The notes: generated by a model from the sequence alone, not told the origin. 64,000 bases of DNA from Vibrionaceae bacterium (GCA_018222805.1 JAAEZQ010000007.1:62001-126000); one strand, 5' to 3'. Positions 52,596 through 61,022 are shown, counted from the stretch's first letter. Numbers and translations: made by a program.

Positions 52596-53075
52596 CTATT
52601 TTGCTTTATGCTTTTCTAAAAAAGGGGTCAATTTCTCAATAAGTTGTGGTTGCGCACGCTTAGCTTCTCGCATCCCCAATTGGGCGCCTGCTTGCATCAA
52701 TGCAGGAGCTTTTTCTATAAACTTCTGACCTGCAGTTGTCGAGTAGAACTCTGTCATTAATTCAATTTCTTGTTGGCTGAAAGTTTGAGCATAAAGCGAA
52801 GCTAGTTCATCTATGATCTTTTGGCGATCAAGATCATTGATGAACCAATCTCTATAAATGTTAACGAGCTCCTCCTTCTCAGCGTTATTCAACTGAAGGT
52901 TATTCGCTAATGGTTCAATTATTGGTGCCATTGCTTCAAAGCCACCAGTAAGTTGTTCCTCAGTTTTCATCACCTCTAGCAACCGATCGACTGGTTCCTG
53001 TTTATCAGCAGCCATTACACCAAATGGGCTAGCGACAAGTAAAGCTACCACTACAAACTTGCGTAAATTTTTCAT
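52596..53075 (-). CDS. Exported DUF2059 domain protein
   Basis: A 159-residue protein with a Sec signal peptide (MKNLRKFVVVALLVASPFGV, cleavage near VMA). The C-terminal DUF2059 helix bundle has IIDELASLYAQTFSQQEIEL and FYSTTAGQKFIEKAPALMQA. Periplasmic; function unknown. It lies between two attC-like sites, as a one-gene cassette would. Confidence 0.85.
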   Translation of the reverse strand: MKNLRKFVVVALLVASPFGVMAADKQEPVDRLLEVMKTEEQLTGGFEAMAPIIEPLANNLQLNNAEKEELVNIYRDWFINDLDRQKIIDELASLYAQTFSQQEIELMTEFYSTTAGQKFIEKAPALMQAGAQLGMREAKRAQPQLIEKLTPFLEKHKAK

Positions 53076-53092
53076 TTTAACTCTCTAGTTTT

Positions 53093-53172
53093 TTAACATT
53101 CTGTTAAGGGATGAGCAGCGCAAAGCAAAAAGGCCACGCGTTGCGAATCAATTTTATGCGCTTTGTTATAAG
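53093..53172 (-). repeat. attC-like site, short form
   Basis: Minus strand: TTATAACAAAGCGC, then GATTCGCAACGCGTGGC, ending CCCTTAACAGAATGTTA. The left R'' motif TATAAC overlaps the stop codon of the kinase gene, as is typical of cassettes. At about 80 bases it is shorter than the other copies. Confidence 0.72.
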
Positions 53173-53954
53173 CATTCTTCACACATCAATACGTCTGTAA
53201 TGTAGTGTGAATTATTTTCCAAATATTCGATATCCGCTAAATACGCCAAGTGATGACCATCTTCAATATTTTCGATAAAAGCTTCATTTCCATTGCTCGC
53301 TTCATTATGCATATGGTCAACTAACGCTTGGATTCGATGACACATTTCAGAGACCAGAGACATACGTTCTGCTTTACTCAAACCATAAGCATCACAAAAC
53401 TGTTTTGCCCTACTCGACTGTGAATGTAGATCCCCCATTGCATCATATTTATCTGTTTTGAATGGAGCCCAACAGTAAAGTGCGTAAGCAATATCCCAAT
53501 TCCTTGGAGCCGGGTGAGCAGTGTCAAAGTCAATAACCCCTACGACTTTGGAACCAACCAAAGCAACATTATATGGCGCATAGTCACCATGGCAGATAAC
53601 CTCCATCGGTTCTCTACATGGGAGCATCCAAGTTAAATTTTCCGCTGAATTTTCTGATATAAATGAGCAAGACGCATCGTGATACTGACGTAATAACTGA
53701 CCAGCTGAAACTAAAGCTTCTGTGGTTGCGATATTACCTGTCAAAGGATAATTGAAAACGTCCCCCTCAACGTATGACAGAATTTCATTGCCACTGTTGT
53801 CAAAGCCGAAAGGTTTTGGGGCAAAAGTAAAGCCTTCATTGGCGATATGTAATAGCAACTTTTGTACTGTTTCAGACCACTTTCCACTTGGGCGATAAAC
53901 CTTGTTCCCTAAGCGGAAAACGGCATTTTCTCGTCCACCATGCAGTTCTTCCAT
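53166..53954 (-). CDS. Phosphotransferase family protein (APH/choline kinase fold)
   Basis: Kinase-like enzyme of 262 residues. It has the Brenner motif VICHGDYAPYNVALVG (catalytic Asp) and VGVIDFDTAHPAPRNWDIAY (metal-binding Asp), with an N-terminal lobe beginning RENAVFRLGNKVYRPSGKWS. Members phosphorylate aminoglycosides, choline, homoserine or other small molecules; the substrate is unknown and resistance should not be assumed. Flanked by attC-like sites. Similar kinases are common in Vibrio integron cassettes. Confidence 0.85.
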   Translation of the reverse strand: MEELHGGRENAVFRLGNKVYRPSGKWSETVQKLLLHIANEGFTFAPKPFGFDNSGNEILSYVEGDVFNYPLTGNIATTEALVSAGQLLRQYHDASCSFISENSAENLTWMLPCREPMEVICHGDYAPYNVALVGSKVVGVIDFDTAHPAPRNWDIAYALYCWAPFKTDKYDAMGDLHSQSSRAKQFCDAYGLSKAERMSLVSEMCHRIQALVDHMHNEASNGNEAFIENIEDGHHLAYLADIEYLENNSHYITDVLMCEECL

Positions 53955-53982
53955 TTAATTCCTTATGTGTGTTTTACTTGTA

Positions 53983-54060
53983 GCCAAACGCCTCGTAAGT
54001 ACATCATCATGTGCGTATTTTTTTGGTTTGCGAGTTACTGTTCAACCACGCCAACTTTCG
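53983..54060 (-). repeat. Degenerate attC-like site
   Basis: Minus strand ends CTTACGAGGCGTTTGGC, close to the right end of VCR-type sites, and begins with GAAAGTTGGCGTGGTTGAAC. The central part does not match well, so this is a weak call based on position between two cassette-like genes. Confidence 0.35.
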
Positions 54061-54061
54061 A

Positions 54062-54295
54062 TTATTGCTCGGTTTTTGACCACTTGATAATTGCTCTTAG
54101 GTTCATTGAGAAAAAGATGATATTTGCAATAATCATGGCAACACTGCCTGTAAGGTAGCCAACCGCGACCCAACTCGTATTTCCGCACATCATTAGAATG
54201 AAGCCGATTTTGTTCTTATTCCCGATCTGCCAAATTGCGAGAAATGTAAGCACCATAGCAATCCAGTCGATCCCATAGTACTGAAAGTATTCCAT
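54062..54295 (-). CDS. Small inner-membrane protein, 77 residues
   Basis: Three membrane helices: IDWIAMVLTFLAIWQIG, KIGFILMMCGNTSWVAVGYL and VAMIIANIIFFSMNLRAI. This resembles small PnuC-like/SemiSWEET-size proteins frequent in Vibrio cassettes. Function unknown. A GAGGA site precedes the ATG. It is only 37 bases from the GNAT gene with no attC-like site between, so both may share one cassette. Confidence 0.75.
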   Translation of the reverse strand: MEYFQYYGIDWIAMVLTFLAIWQIGNKNKIGFILMMCGNTSWVAVGYLTGSVAMIIANIIFFSMNLRAIIKWSKTEQ

Positions 54296-54332
54296 TTTTC
54301 CTCCTGGTCTATAGCGTCATTTTAAGTAGTTT

Positions 54333-54758
54333 TCAGGAGCTCAAACACATTGTGAATTCTGGGTGTCCAGTATGCTCATCTAGTTGTTCGCTGACCACTT
54401 TGAACCCCTGAGACAAATAAAACTGACAACTAGCTTGGTTTTCCTTGTATACGGAAAGACTTAATACCGTTCTCTGCGCTTTAGCATGGCTCAACAACTG
54501 CTTACCAATACCTTTACCTTGACGTTCGGGAGCAACAAATATGGCAGCCAAGTTATTTTCATACAACGCATAAAAACCAACTACTTTAGACTCAACTTCA
54601 TAAACGCAGGTCTCTGAGGATGGGATATAGATATTACGCATGTTATCGAGTTGAGATTCCCAGAACTCTGCTGAAACGAAATTATGGGCTTGAACTGAAG
54701 CGTTAAGCCAAATTTCAAGAACTGAATCTAAGTCATTTTCGTTGTACTTTCGTATCAT
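54333..54758 (-). CDS. GNAT family N-acetyltransferase
   Basis: A 141-residue acetyltransferase of the GNAT superfamily. The acetyl-CoA loop is seen in LAAIFVAPERQGKGIGKQLL (Q/RxxGxG/A), followed by LSVYKENQASCQFYLSQGFK, typical of the C-terminal strand and helix. It belongs to the YjaB-like group. Substrate unknown. Flanked on its upstream side by an attC-like site. Confidence 0.88.
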   Translation of the reverse strand: MIRKYNENDLDSVLEIWLNASVQAHNFVSAEFWESQLDNMRNIYIPSSETCVYEVESKVVGFYALYENNLAAIFVAPERQGKGIGKQLLSHAKAQRTVLSLSVYKENQASCQFYLSQGFKVVSEQLDEHTGHPEFTMCLSS

Positions 54759-54786
54759 TTTTAAACTCTAGACAATCAAATTTATT

Positions 54787-54918
54787 GGGCAACTTCACGC
54801 CCTATTAATAAGTGAACGACGAATACCGAAGCCGCCGTAAAACGCCTTAATCACTCAAGCCAACGTATAGCTAAAACACCACGTGTGCCGAATCTCTTTT
54901 AAATTATTTGTTAGGTGC
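54787..54918 (-). repeat. attC-like site with perfect R'' motif
   Basis: Minus strand begins ACCTAAC (matches RYYYAAC), overlapping the stop codon of the 127-residue gene, then GATTCGGCACACGTGGTG. It ends with CACTTATTAATAGGGCGTGA, which diverges from GGGCGTTA at one base. Probably a partly degraded site. Confidence 0.6.
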
Positions 54919-55291
54919 GATACTTAACCAGCTGTTGCCATACAGTAGAGCTAAATACAGTACTTGGAATTCTAACCATGCGTCTATTCATACCCTCCAT
55001 GTAAGTCAGTTTTAAATCTGACCATATGCTAAAACCTGAAATCTCAACATCACAACCATGTCCATCCCAAAAAATAATCCCGCGAGTTGTACTGATAGAA
55101 AGATTTTTAAAGATAAATTGAAGATACTTTCGCTTACCAAAAGCTCGCCAAACAGATGATAGAACGAAACATATAAGCAGAAATAAGCCAAACTCCCTAG
55201 ACATCGCATAAAGCGCGCCAAAAAATACAGCATCTTTAACTAACTCAATTCCCAAATACCTATCAATCTTTAATAGGTCTCGATCTTCCAT
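54911..55291 (-). CDS. Hypothetical membrane protein, 126 residues
   Basis: The protein starts MEDRDLLKIDRYLGIELVKD. A hydrophobic hairpin follows at about residues 20-45 (FFGALYAMSREFGLFLLICF), and then a beta-rich soluble part. No family recognised. GGAG lies before the ATG at 55291; a further in-frame start at 55309 overlaps the attC-like site and is less likely. Confidence 0.68.
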   Translation of the reverse strand: MEDRDLLKIDRYLGIELVKDAVFFGALYAMSREFGLFLLICFVLSSVWRAFGKRKYLQFIFKNLSISTTRGIIFWDGHGCDVEISGFSIWSDLKLTYMEGMNRRMVRIPSTVFSSTVWQQLVKYRT

Positions 55292-55304
55292 ATTTTCTCC
55301 AAAG

Positions 55305-55452
55305 CACATAACACCACATTACTGTGTGAGCGACGCAGTAACCTGACCATAACCATTGCGACGTAAACACATGACCCAATCCTGAGCTGAGAATGCCAAG
55401 CGTTGGGAATCCCTCTTGAACGCTTTATTAGCTTTATTAGCTTTATTAGCTA
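55305..55452 (-). repeat. attC-like site carrying a triplicated 9-base repeat
   Basis: Minus strand: TAATAAAGC three times in tandem (55424-55450), then GTTCAAGAGGGATTCCCAAC, GCTTGGCATTCTCAG, and at the end CACACAGTAATGTGGTGTTATG. This matches VCR-type sites well in the left arm. The tandem triplication lies in the R'' side next to the protease gene. Confidence 0.72.
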
Positions 55453-55457
55453 TGTTT

Positions 55458-56240
55458 CTAGTTAGATGCATATTTTTTTGCAAAGTTACGCAAAACTTGT
55501 GCATTATTGGCGGAGAGCTGATCACCACAAACTTCGCCACCAACACTAATATCTGGACTCGAATATGCAGGAATTATGTCTTTTTCATAAGACATTACTG
55601 TACCTCGGTTTGAGCACGTAGCACCAAAGCTATACCGCTCATTTTTATGAGGGAAGGTATTCTTTACAAAAGAGTCCACATTAAATTTTGGATTCTCCTC
55701 AAGTACTGTTTTCATATCGTGATTTGCACCACTTAAATGCCCTATTTCATGCTCCATCACACTATCGTAGCAATTCAGACCAATTACAAAGTAGTTGGCA
55801 CTCGCCGATGCAACTCCACACCATTGCGACTTAAAGCTGTCAGCCGCATTTGAAAACAAAATTGCCTTAAAAATTGGAACACCAGAGCTGTTGGTTTCAG
55901 GAATTTCATATGCCGAATGATATTTCAGAAGATCTTTTGCGACATCAACATGTTGAAACCATGTGCTATCTATATGCGAAAGGTACTCTACTTTTGTAAC
56001 TTTTCTTGTTATTGGGATACATGAATTCTCTAGCGTAAGGTTTGAATATTCCATCCAAGTATTAATTTTAGAGTCAACAAATTTTTTTGAGTACTCATCA
56101 AGCACATTTTCATCAATGTAAAAATAAATTTCCGTCTCCAATTTAGGAGAGTTAGGGCAATCAGGAAGCTTCAGCTCTCCTGCAACAGCGTAAACGCATT
56201 GAATTGATAAGATGACTATGAATATTTTTACTGCTCTCAT
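55458..56240 (-). CDS. Exported metzincin-type zinc metalloprotease
   Basis: Secreted or periplasmic protein of 260 residues. The signal peptide is MRAVKIFIVILSIQCVYAVA (cleavage near VAG). MEHEIGHLSGANHD at about residue 178 is a complete metzincin HExxHxxGxxH zinc site, and TVMSYEKD about 45 residues later provides the Met-turn. This resembles small secreted metzincins (reprolysin/ADAM-like). An in-frame GTG at 56267 lies inside the attC-like site, so the ATG at 56240 is preferred. It sits alone between two attC-like sites. Confidence 0.85.
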   Translation of the reverse strand: MRAVKIFIVILSIQCVYAVAGELKLPDCPNSPKLETEIYFYIDENVLDEYSKKFVDSKINTWMEYSNLTLENSCIPITRKVTKVEYLSHIDSTWFQHVDVAKDLLKYHSAYEIPETNSSGVPIFKAILFSNAADSFKSQWCGVASASANYFVIGLNCYDSVMEHEIGHLSGANHDMKTVLEENPKFNVDSFVKNTFPHKNERYSFGATCSNRGTVMSYEKDIIPAYSSPDISVGGEVCGDQLSANNAQVLRNFAKKYASN

Positions 56241-56256
56241 TACTACCTCAAAAATA

Positions 56257-56388
56257 GCTAACGCCACGCTAAATAGTGAGCAACGTTAACCATCTAACCT
56301 AAACCTGTACACCGTAAACACTAAACTCGACGTTGAACTCAGAATGCCAAGCATTGCGAATCTGACTTAACCGCTTTGTATGGTAAAT
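56257..56388 (-). repeat. attC-like site, best-preserved copy
   Basis: Minus strand: ACAAAGCGGTTAAGTCAGAT, TCGCAATGCTTGGCATTCTG, GAGTTTAGTGTTTACGG, TTAACGTTGCTCACTATTTA and the terminal GCGTGGCGTTAGC. Arrangement, length (~130 bases) and both arms match Vibrio VCR-type attC sites. Confidence 0.78.
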
Positions 56389-56397
56389 TATTAAACA

Positions 56398-56664
56398 TTA
56401 AGTTAGGTTAGATAGCTTAATCACTAAGTTATAAGCAAGTATCGCTGTTATCAACCAGCATAATATCGTTACCAATCTTACATTTAATTTACTCATAATC
56501 TTCTCATGTTGAAGAATAAAGATTAAAGGCAATAATGGGTCAGATAGTGCCTCCAATGTAAATCCATCCGCAAGATCATTGGTAAAAGAGTACGATTGCA
56601 TAGCCAACAATAATAACCAAAAATATAGAGACCATTTAGAATGCAAAATTGCATTAGTTCCCAC
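56398..56664 (-). CDS. Small hypothetical membrane protein, 88 residues
   Basis: Starts with GTG preceded by AAAGGAG at good spacing. Two to three hydrophobic segments (WSLYFWLLLLAMQSY, LLPLIFILQHE, VTILCWLITAILAYNLV) indicate an inner-membrane protein. No family recognised. First gene (on the minus strand) of the attC-separated group, with an attC-like site directly after its stop codon. Confidence 0.65.
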   Translation of the reverse strand: MGTNAILHSKWSLYFWLLLLAMQSYSFTNDLADGFTLEALSDPLLPLIFILQHEKIMSKLNVRLVTILCWLITAILAYNLVIKLSNLT

Positions 56665-57122
56665 ATAAACTCCTTTGAGCGATAAATCGACAACGCTATT
56701 TAGACGTCATCAAGACTGCATTTCCTGTCAAATATGATGTCGTCTTTTTTTTAACACTTCAAAGGATAATCAGTAAGTTAGCGATCGACACTACGAATTT
56801 GACTATACAATATTGCATTATTCTGGACTTTCGATTTGAAGCAGCCATTAAGGAAAATTTTGTTAGCGAAAGACGCACAATCACCTAAAAAGGTGCAGGC
56901 AGAGCACCTCATTATTCACCTGCTCCAACCATGTGTTAAACGCTGATATTCAGCCATTAATGTTAGAAATAACAAGACTTAGACATTAGATGGGTTCACA
57001 TTGCATATAATTGGACTATTTTGATCATGTAGAACGGTTTAACTGGTTATAATAAGGTGTTTTTCAGTTTCTTTGGTATTGAAAATCCCCTCTTAACGTG
57101 ACGTTAAATTTTAGTCGGAGAT
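56665..57122. other. Intergenic region at the right edge of the cassette-like cluster
   Basis: About 458 bases without a recognisable gene. A hairpin GACGTCATCA/TGATGTCGTC with an eight-base T run at 56703-56752 looks like a plus-strand terminator, yet no plus-strand gene lies before it. It may instead be the left-over of a recombination site. CACCT...AGGTG repeats near 56883-56910 form another small dyad. No integron integrase sequence is present. The right end should contain the promoter of the following plus-strand gene. Confidence 0.35.
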
Positions 57123-57413
57123 ATGAAATTGGCGAGAACAGTAATTATCATAACCATGCTTATGCATGGCGTGTTTTTCATTGCACTAAAAAATGTGTGG
57201 TTCCATGGTAGCGATCGTCACATCATACTATTCACGGCAATATGGTTTTTGGGTTCTGTCATCTCTCTAGTCAGGCTGCGAGAGGCGATTAAAGTTCAGA
57301 GTATTACTTCACTTTTTGACAAAATCGGAAGTGTTGCTTTGTGTTTAATCACATTGATTCCTCTTAGTTTGGGGGCGTCTTCATTTTTCACTTTATTTCT
57401 TCGAATGGCTTAG
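57123..57413 (+). CDS. Small hypothetical inner-membrane protein, 96 residues
   Basis: Three hydrophobic helices (VIIITMLMHGVFFIALKNVW, IILFTAIWFLGSVISLVRL and VALCLITLIPLSLGASSFF). No family recognised. GGAG sits a few bases before the ATG. It is on the plus strand, opposite to the cassette-like genes, and is not followed by an attC-like site, so it seems outside that group. Confidence 0.65.
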   Translation: MKLARTVIIITMLMHGVFFIALKNVWFHGSDRHIILFTAIWFLGSVISLVRLREAIKVQSITSLFDKIGSVALCLITLIPLSLGASSFFTLFLRMA

Positions 57414-57444
57414 ATTTTTGGTGAACGCTAGCGGTTGGGTTGAA

Positions 57445-57490
57445 ATGAAAAAACCTTCAGCTCTAAATACCAACGTATATTAGAGCTGAC
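57445..57490 (-). terminator. Intrinsic terminator after the 86-residue protein gene
   Basis: On the minus strand CAGCTCTAATATAC and GTATTTAGAGCTG pair almost completely and are followed by AAGGTTTTTTC. It lies downstream of the gene starting at 57821. A related CAGCTCT/AGAGCTG dyad occurs at 57944-57988. Confidence 0.6.
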
Positions 57491-57560
57491 GGGTGGAAAG
57501 AGGTAACGTGGGCGAATAAAGATAAATACGAAGCTTTCGATCTCACATTTCAAATCGCAT

Positions 57561-57821
57561 CTATTTATTACCATCCGCAACGTTGATAGTGATCACACCA
57601 GCTTCAAGCGCCATATCGACCACCTTTTGAAACTCGGCAGGGTGAAGCATGACATACCCTGTCAAAGCGTACCCATCATGTTTGGAGGTTGGATCTCTTT
57701 CACCGTTACCACTTATGCGAATCTCACCGGCGACTAGCTCCGCCTTTCCCAACATGACTACACATTCGTCTTCTTCGATTTTACCCGTTGAAGAATATTC
57801 TCTAACAATTCCTACCTTCAT
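57561..57821 (-). CDS. Hypothetical protein, 86 residues
   Basis: Small soluble acidic protein starting MKVGIVREYSSTGKIEEDEC. It has a beta-rich centre and a C-terminal helix-strand unit (HPAEFQKVVDMALEAGVITI). No family recognised. Followed by a good terminator, so probably monocistronic. Confidence 0.62.
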   Translation of the reverse strand: MKVGIVREYSSTGKIEEDECVVMLGKAELVAGEIRISGNGERDPTSKHDGYALTGYVMLHPAEFQKVVDMALEAGVITINVADGNK

Positions 57822-57943
57822 GTTTATTCACTCATACAAGGGAGTTTATTGAATAGTAGTAACACCCTGAAAGTTCGTCAAAATAGAAAGTGATGTTATG
57901 GGCTTAAAGTAAAACTTGATAGGATGAAGGATTAAAGGCGCAG

Positions 57944-57988
57944 AATCTGCCAGCTCTGATTACATGGTGAATAAAGAGCTGACAGATT
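57944..57988. repeat. Inverted repeat downstream of rlmF
   Basis: AATCTG-C-CAGCTCT and AGAGCTG-A-CAGATT form an interrupted 13-pair stem about 35 bases past the rlmF stop codon. There is no U-tract, so termination is uncertain. Its core matches the dyad at 57445-57490. Confidence 0.45.
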
Positions 57989-58022
57989 GGAAAATAGTGG
58001 GTAGCTAGTTTGTTTTATTTGG

Positions 58023-59147
58023 CTATTTAAGCGCTCGCCACGCCTTACGCTCTTCTTTATCCATATAAGACCATGCGATAAAGCGGCTTACTTTTTGACC
58101 TTGGCTCATTTCTACCACACGAATGGCTTTAACGCCCAGTTTTTCCAGCTGCTTGCGCATTGGGCGGACATTGTCTTTTTTCGAAATCAGCGTCGTGAAC
58201 CAAAGTACTTGGGCACTGAAAGCCTGGCTTTCGTTGGCCATTTTACGGATAAACGCTGCTTCCCCACCTTCGCACCAAAGCTCCGCGTTTTGACCACCAA
58301 AGTTAAGTGCTGGTTTTGCCGTATCTACGCGCGTTGGTTTCACGCCTTTCTTACGTTGGTTGGCTCTTAGATTGTCCACTTTACGTTGGCTTCCCATCGC
58401 CGCATCTTCCGCTGAACGATGGAATGGTGGATTACATGTTGTGACATCGTAACGTTCATTGGGCTGAATGACCCCGCGATAGATATTTGCTTGGCTCATC
58501 TGTCGAACGAGTTCGATTCTGCCATTGAGCGACACATTGCCATCGACAATTGCCTGTGCCGATTCAATTGACTTCGGATCAACGTCGCTTCCGGTATAGT
58601 GCCATCCGTATTCTGTCACTCCAACAATTGGGTAGATACAGTTTGCACCGACGCCAATGTCTAGAGCACGCACATCATGATGTGGGTATTTACCTTTCAC
58701 TTCCCCATCCAGTAACTCAGCGATACGGTGAATGTAGTCCGCACGCCCTGGAATTGGTGGGCAAAGATAGTGTTCAGGGATATCCCAAAATTCAATATCG
58801 TAATGCGCCGCTAGCAAGGCTTTATTGAGCATTTTGACCGCTTTTGGGTCAGAGAAGTGGATCGAGTCTTCTCCTTTCGGATTTTTAATCACAAAAGCTT
58901 TTAATCGAGGCTCACTCGCCGTTAGCTTTTTAAAATCATATCGGCCACGATGCTGGTTACGCTCGTGTAATCCACTTTTAGCCACTTTAATGAAGTCCAC
59001 ATCGCTTTTCGTTGCCACTGGTGACTTTGCTTTGGCAGAGTTTTTTGGCTTCACACGTTTCTCACCTTTTGCATCACCTTTATTCTGCTTTGGCTTGGCA
59101 TTTTTTCTTGGTTTCTCTGGCTTAGCAGGTTGGTTATTGTTCTTCAT
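58023..59147 (-). CDS. rlmF: 23S rRNA (adenine(1618)-N(6))-methyltransferase RlmF
   Basis: SAM-dependent methyltransferase modifying A1618 of 23S rRNA. After a basic low-complexity N-terminus (about 45 residues of Lys, Pro and Asn) come [20 protein letters not shown], typical of RlmF, the SAM motif [16 protein letters not shown] and the catalytic [14 protein letters not shown]. At 374 residues it is longer than the enterobacterial protein because of the basic tail, which may aid RNA binding. It overlaps the upstream gene by 14 bases. Confidence 0.94.
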   Translation of the reverse strand: MKNNNQPAKPEKPRKNAKPKQNKGDAKGEKRVKPKNSAKAKSPVATKSDVDFIKVAKSGLHERNQHRGRYDFKKLTASEPRLKAFVIKNPKGEDSIHFSDPKAVKMLNKALLAAHYDIEFWDIPEHYLCPPIPGRADYIHRIAELLDGEVKGKYPHHDVRALDIGVGANCIYPIVGVTEYGWHYTGSDVDPKSIESAQAIVDGNVSLNGRIELVRQMSQANIYRGVIQPNERYDVTTCNPPFHRSAEDAAMGSQRKVDNLRANQRKKGVKPTRVDTAKPALNFGGQNAELWCEGGEAAFIRKMANESQAFSAQVLWFTTLISKKDNVRPMRKQLEKLGVKAIRVVEMSQGQKVSRFIAWSYMDKEERKAWRALK

Positions 59148-59649
59148 TCGAGTTCGCTTTTAAATCGAGGTAAATCATAAACAAACGGGCATCAAACTCT
59201 AACTGGTGATACTCGGGTTCCATATAACAACACAGTTGGTAAAACGCTTTATCATGGTTTTTCTCTCGCGTATGAGCCAATTCATGAACCACCAGCATTC
59301 TCAATAGTGGTTCCGGTGCTTCTTTAAACACATTTGCAATACGAATCTCGTTCTTCGATTTGAGCTTGCCACCATGATTACGACTGATCACGCTGTGCAG
59401 CCCTAGCGCATTATTAATCAAGTGAATTTTCTTATCGTAGACCACTTTGCTGATCGGTGCTGCTTTCTTCATATAACGGTTTTTTATCGCTATGGCGTAC
59501 TCATACAGCGCCTTTTCACTCTTGATTTGATGACGTTCTGGATAGCGCTTTTCAAACCAGGGAACCAGTTTACCGCTGTCTACCAACGAGCTCACTTGCT
59601 CAACAATGTGTGGAGGGTAGCCCTGAATGTATCGAAGTGACGGATGCAT
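59134..59649 (-). CDS. YgjP-like zinc metallopeptidase
   Basis: Protein of 171 residues with the zincin motif [20 protein letters not shown] (HExxH plus a downstream His) and a typical ending [14 protein letters not shown]. These features match the YgjP/M48-like family of small cytosolic metal-dependent hydrolases of unknown substrate. Coupled to rlmF by overlap. Confidence 0.85.
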   Translation of the reverse strand: MHPSLRYIQGYPPHIVEQVSSLVDSGKLVPWFEKRYPERHQIKSEKALYEYAIAIKNRYMKKAAPISKVVYDKKIHLINNALGLHSVISRNHGGKLKSKNEIRIANVFKEAPEPLLRMLVVHELAHTREKNHDKAFYQLCCYMEPEYHQLEFDARLFMIYLDLKANSNEEQ

Positions 59650-59798
59650 GGTATAAAGTCTGCTATGACAAGAGAAAGGCGCTAAATATACCTGAGATAA
59701 TCAGCACTTTCACCCTCGCTTTGACAATAGATTTCGCCTTTCAATTGTCAACAAAGGTCGTTAAACTTCGCATCCCAAAGATAATGGAGAGAAAATCA

Positions 59799-60029
59799 AT
59801 GAAACGTGTCGTTCTTTACGTCAAAGACAAATGCCCCCACTGCAAAGATGCTCAACGTTATCTGGACTCGAAGAACATCACTTACCGTCTGTGCAACGCG
59901 AAAATGCAGCGCGGTCGTAAAGAACTGGATGCCTTGGGTGTCCGCTCACTTCCAGTCCTGAAAATTGGCGATCGATTGATGATTGGCTGGAATCCCAAAA
60001 ACTTCGAAAAGATGTATAAAGGTGACTAG
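59799..60029 (+). CDS. Glutaredoxin-like thioredoxin-fold protein
   Basis: A 76-residue protein starting MKRVVLYVKDKCPHCKDAQR, with a CPHC redox site and the cis-proline in VRSLPVLKIGD, the glutaredoxin/NrdH pattern. Likely a small cytoplasmic thiol oxidoreductase. The frame is open to 59610, but GGAGAG before the ATG at 59799 and homology decide the start. The minus-strand LysR gene converges with it. Confidence 0.85.
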   Translation: MKRVVLYVKDKCPHCKDAQRYLDSKNITYRLCNAKMQRGRKELDALGVRSLPVLKIGDRLMIGWNPKNFEKMYKGD

Positions 60030-60040
60030 TTTTTAACTGG

Positions 60041-60910
60041 CTACAAATAACGTTTAACGAAATCAATAAACGTCCTGTCGGCAATCGATAAGTAACCGTC
60101 TTTCCGCCACGCTAGCGCCAGATCGAGCGTGACTGGCGGATTAAACGGAATCCCCACCACATCTTTTTCATACTGAGTGACCAATTCCAGTAACGCAGTA
60201 ATCGCAAACTCATGCTTTACGATGCTTAGGATCAATGGCAATAAGTTGGTTTCAAATGACGACTTCATGATAAAGCCGTGCTCCTCGCTGACATGATCTA
60301 AAAACTCACGATGGAAATAGCCGCGCTGGAACATCACCAATTCATGTTCAAAAAACTCATCAAAGGTGAGTGATTCAAGCTGTGCTAACTCGTGCTCTGG
60401 CGCAACAACCGCAACCATCTGGCTGGTAAACAGATGATCAGTCTCGAGATCGTCGGGAACATTGTCACAACTTATTACGCCGATATCTAGCTGCCCATTT
60501 AGCAACATATTTCTGACCGAATGCGTTCCCGCTTCCACCAGCGTTAATTTCAAATCCGGGAACTGGCTCTTAAACGCCATCACGATACGCGGGAAAAAAT
60601 AGCTTCCCATCATCGACGGCGTACCTAAACGTACCTCACCCTTCGCCAACCCTTTCAGTTCGTTAATAGCGAGTTGCGCATCGTGCAATTGCTGAATAAC
60701 ACGCTTCGCATGCACCAGTAAGGTTTCGCCCTCTTGTGTCAGACTGATTTTCTTATCTTCTCGCCGAAAAAGCGTTACCCCCAAAGACTGCTCAAACTTT
60801 TTAATAGAGATACTTAAGGCAGGCTGAGCAATGTTCAGCACCTTAGCAGCATGGGTGATATTGCCTTTCTCTGCGACGGCAAGAAAGTGTTTAAGTTGCT
60901 TCGATTCCAC
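60041..60910 (-). CDS. LysR family transcriptional regulator
   Basis: A 289-residue LTTR. The winged HTH occupies residues 1-60 (LKHFLAVAEKGNITHAAKVL, NIAQPALSISIKKFEQSLGV) and a type 2 periplasmic-binding-like effector domain covers 90-289. It is divergent from an MFS transporter gene 112 bases away, the classic LTTR-target arrangement, so it likely controls that gene and itself in response to a transporter substrate. Confidence 0.93.
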   Translation of the reverse strand: MESKQLKHFLAVAEKGNITHAAKVLNIAQPALSISIKKFEQSLGVTLFRREDKKISLTQEGETLLVHAKRVIQQLHDAQLAINELKGLAKGEVRLGTPSMMGSYFFPRIVMAFKSQFPDLKLTLVEAGTHSVRNMLLNGQLDIGVISCDNVPDDLETDHLFTSQMVAVVAPEHELAQLESLTFDEFFEHELVMFQRGYFHREFLDHVSEEHGFIMKSSFETNLLPLILSIVKHEFAITALLELVTQYEKDVVGIPFNPPVTLDLALAWRKDGYLSIADRTFIDFVKRYL

Positions 60911-60916
60911 TAGATC

Positions 60917-60941
60917 AAAAATATATGTTAACCATATTTTT
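60917..60941. promoter_or_regulatory. Candidate LysR operator between the LysR and MFS genes
   Basis: AAAAATAT-N9-ATATTTTT is a perfect eight-base dyad just upstream of the LysR start codon, containing a T-N11-A core. This matches the usual form and place of an LTTR binding site, though the AT-rich sequence raises the chance of coincidence. Confidence 0.4.
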
Positions 60942-61022
60942 AATATATTTTTTTAATCCATGATTAGCTGATAGATTGATCACAATTCCTTTATATTTGC
61001 GCGCTCGCATCAGGCAGGACAA

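Noticed and set aside
56703..56752. Hairpin plus T-run resembling a plus-strand terminator
   Set aside because: No plus-strand gene or promoter lies before it; without a transcript the terminator call is unsupported. Kept only as a note on the intergenic region.
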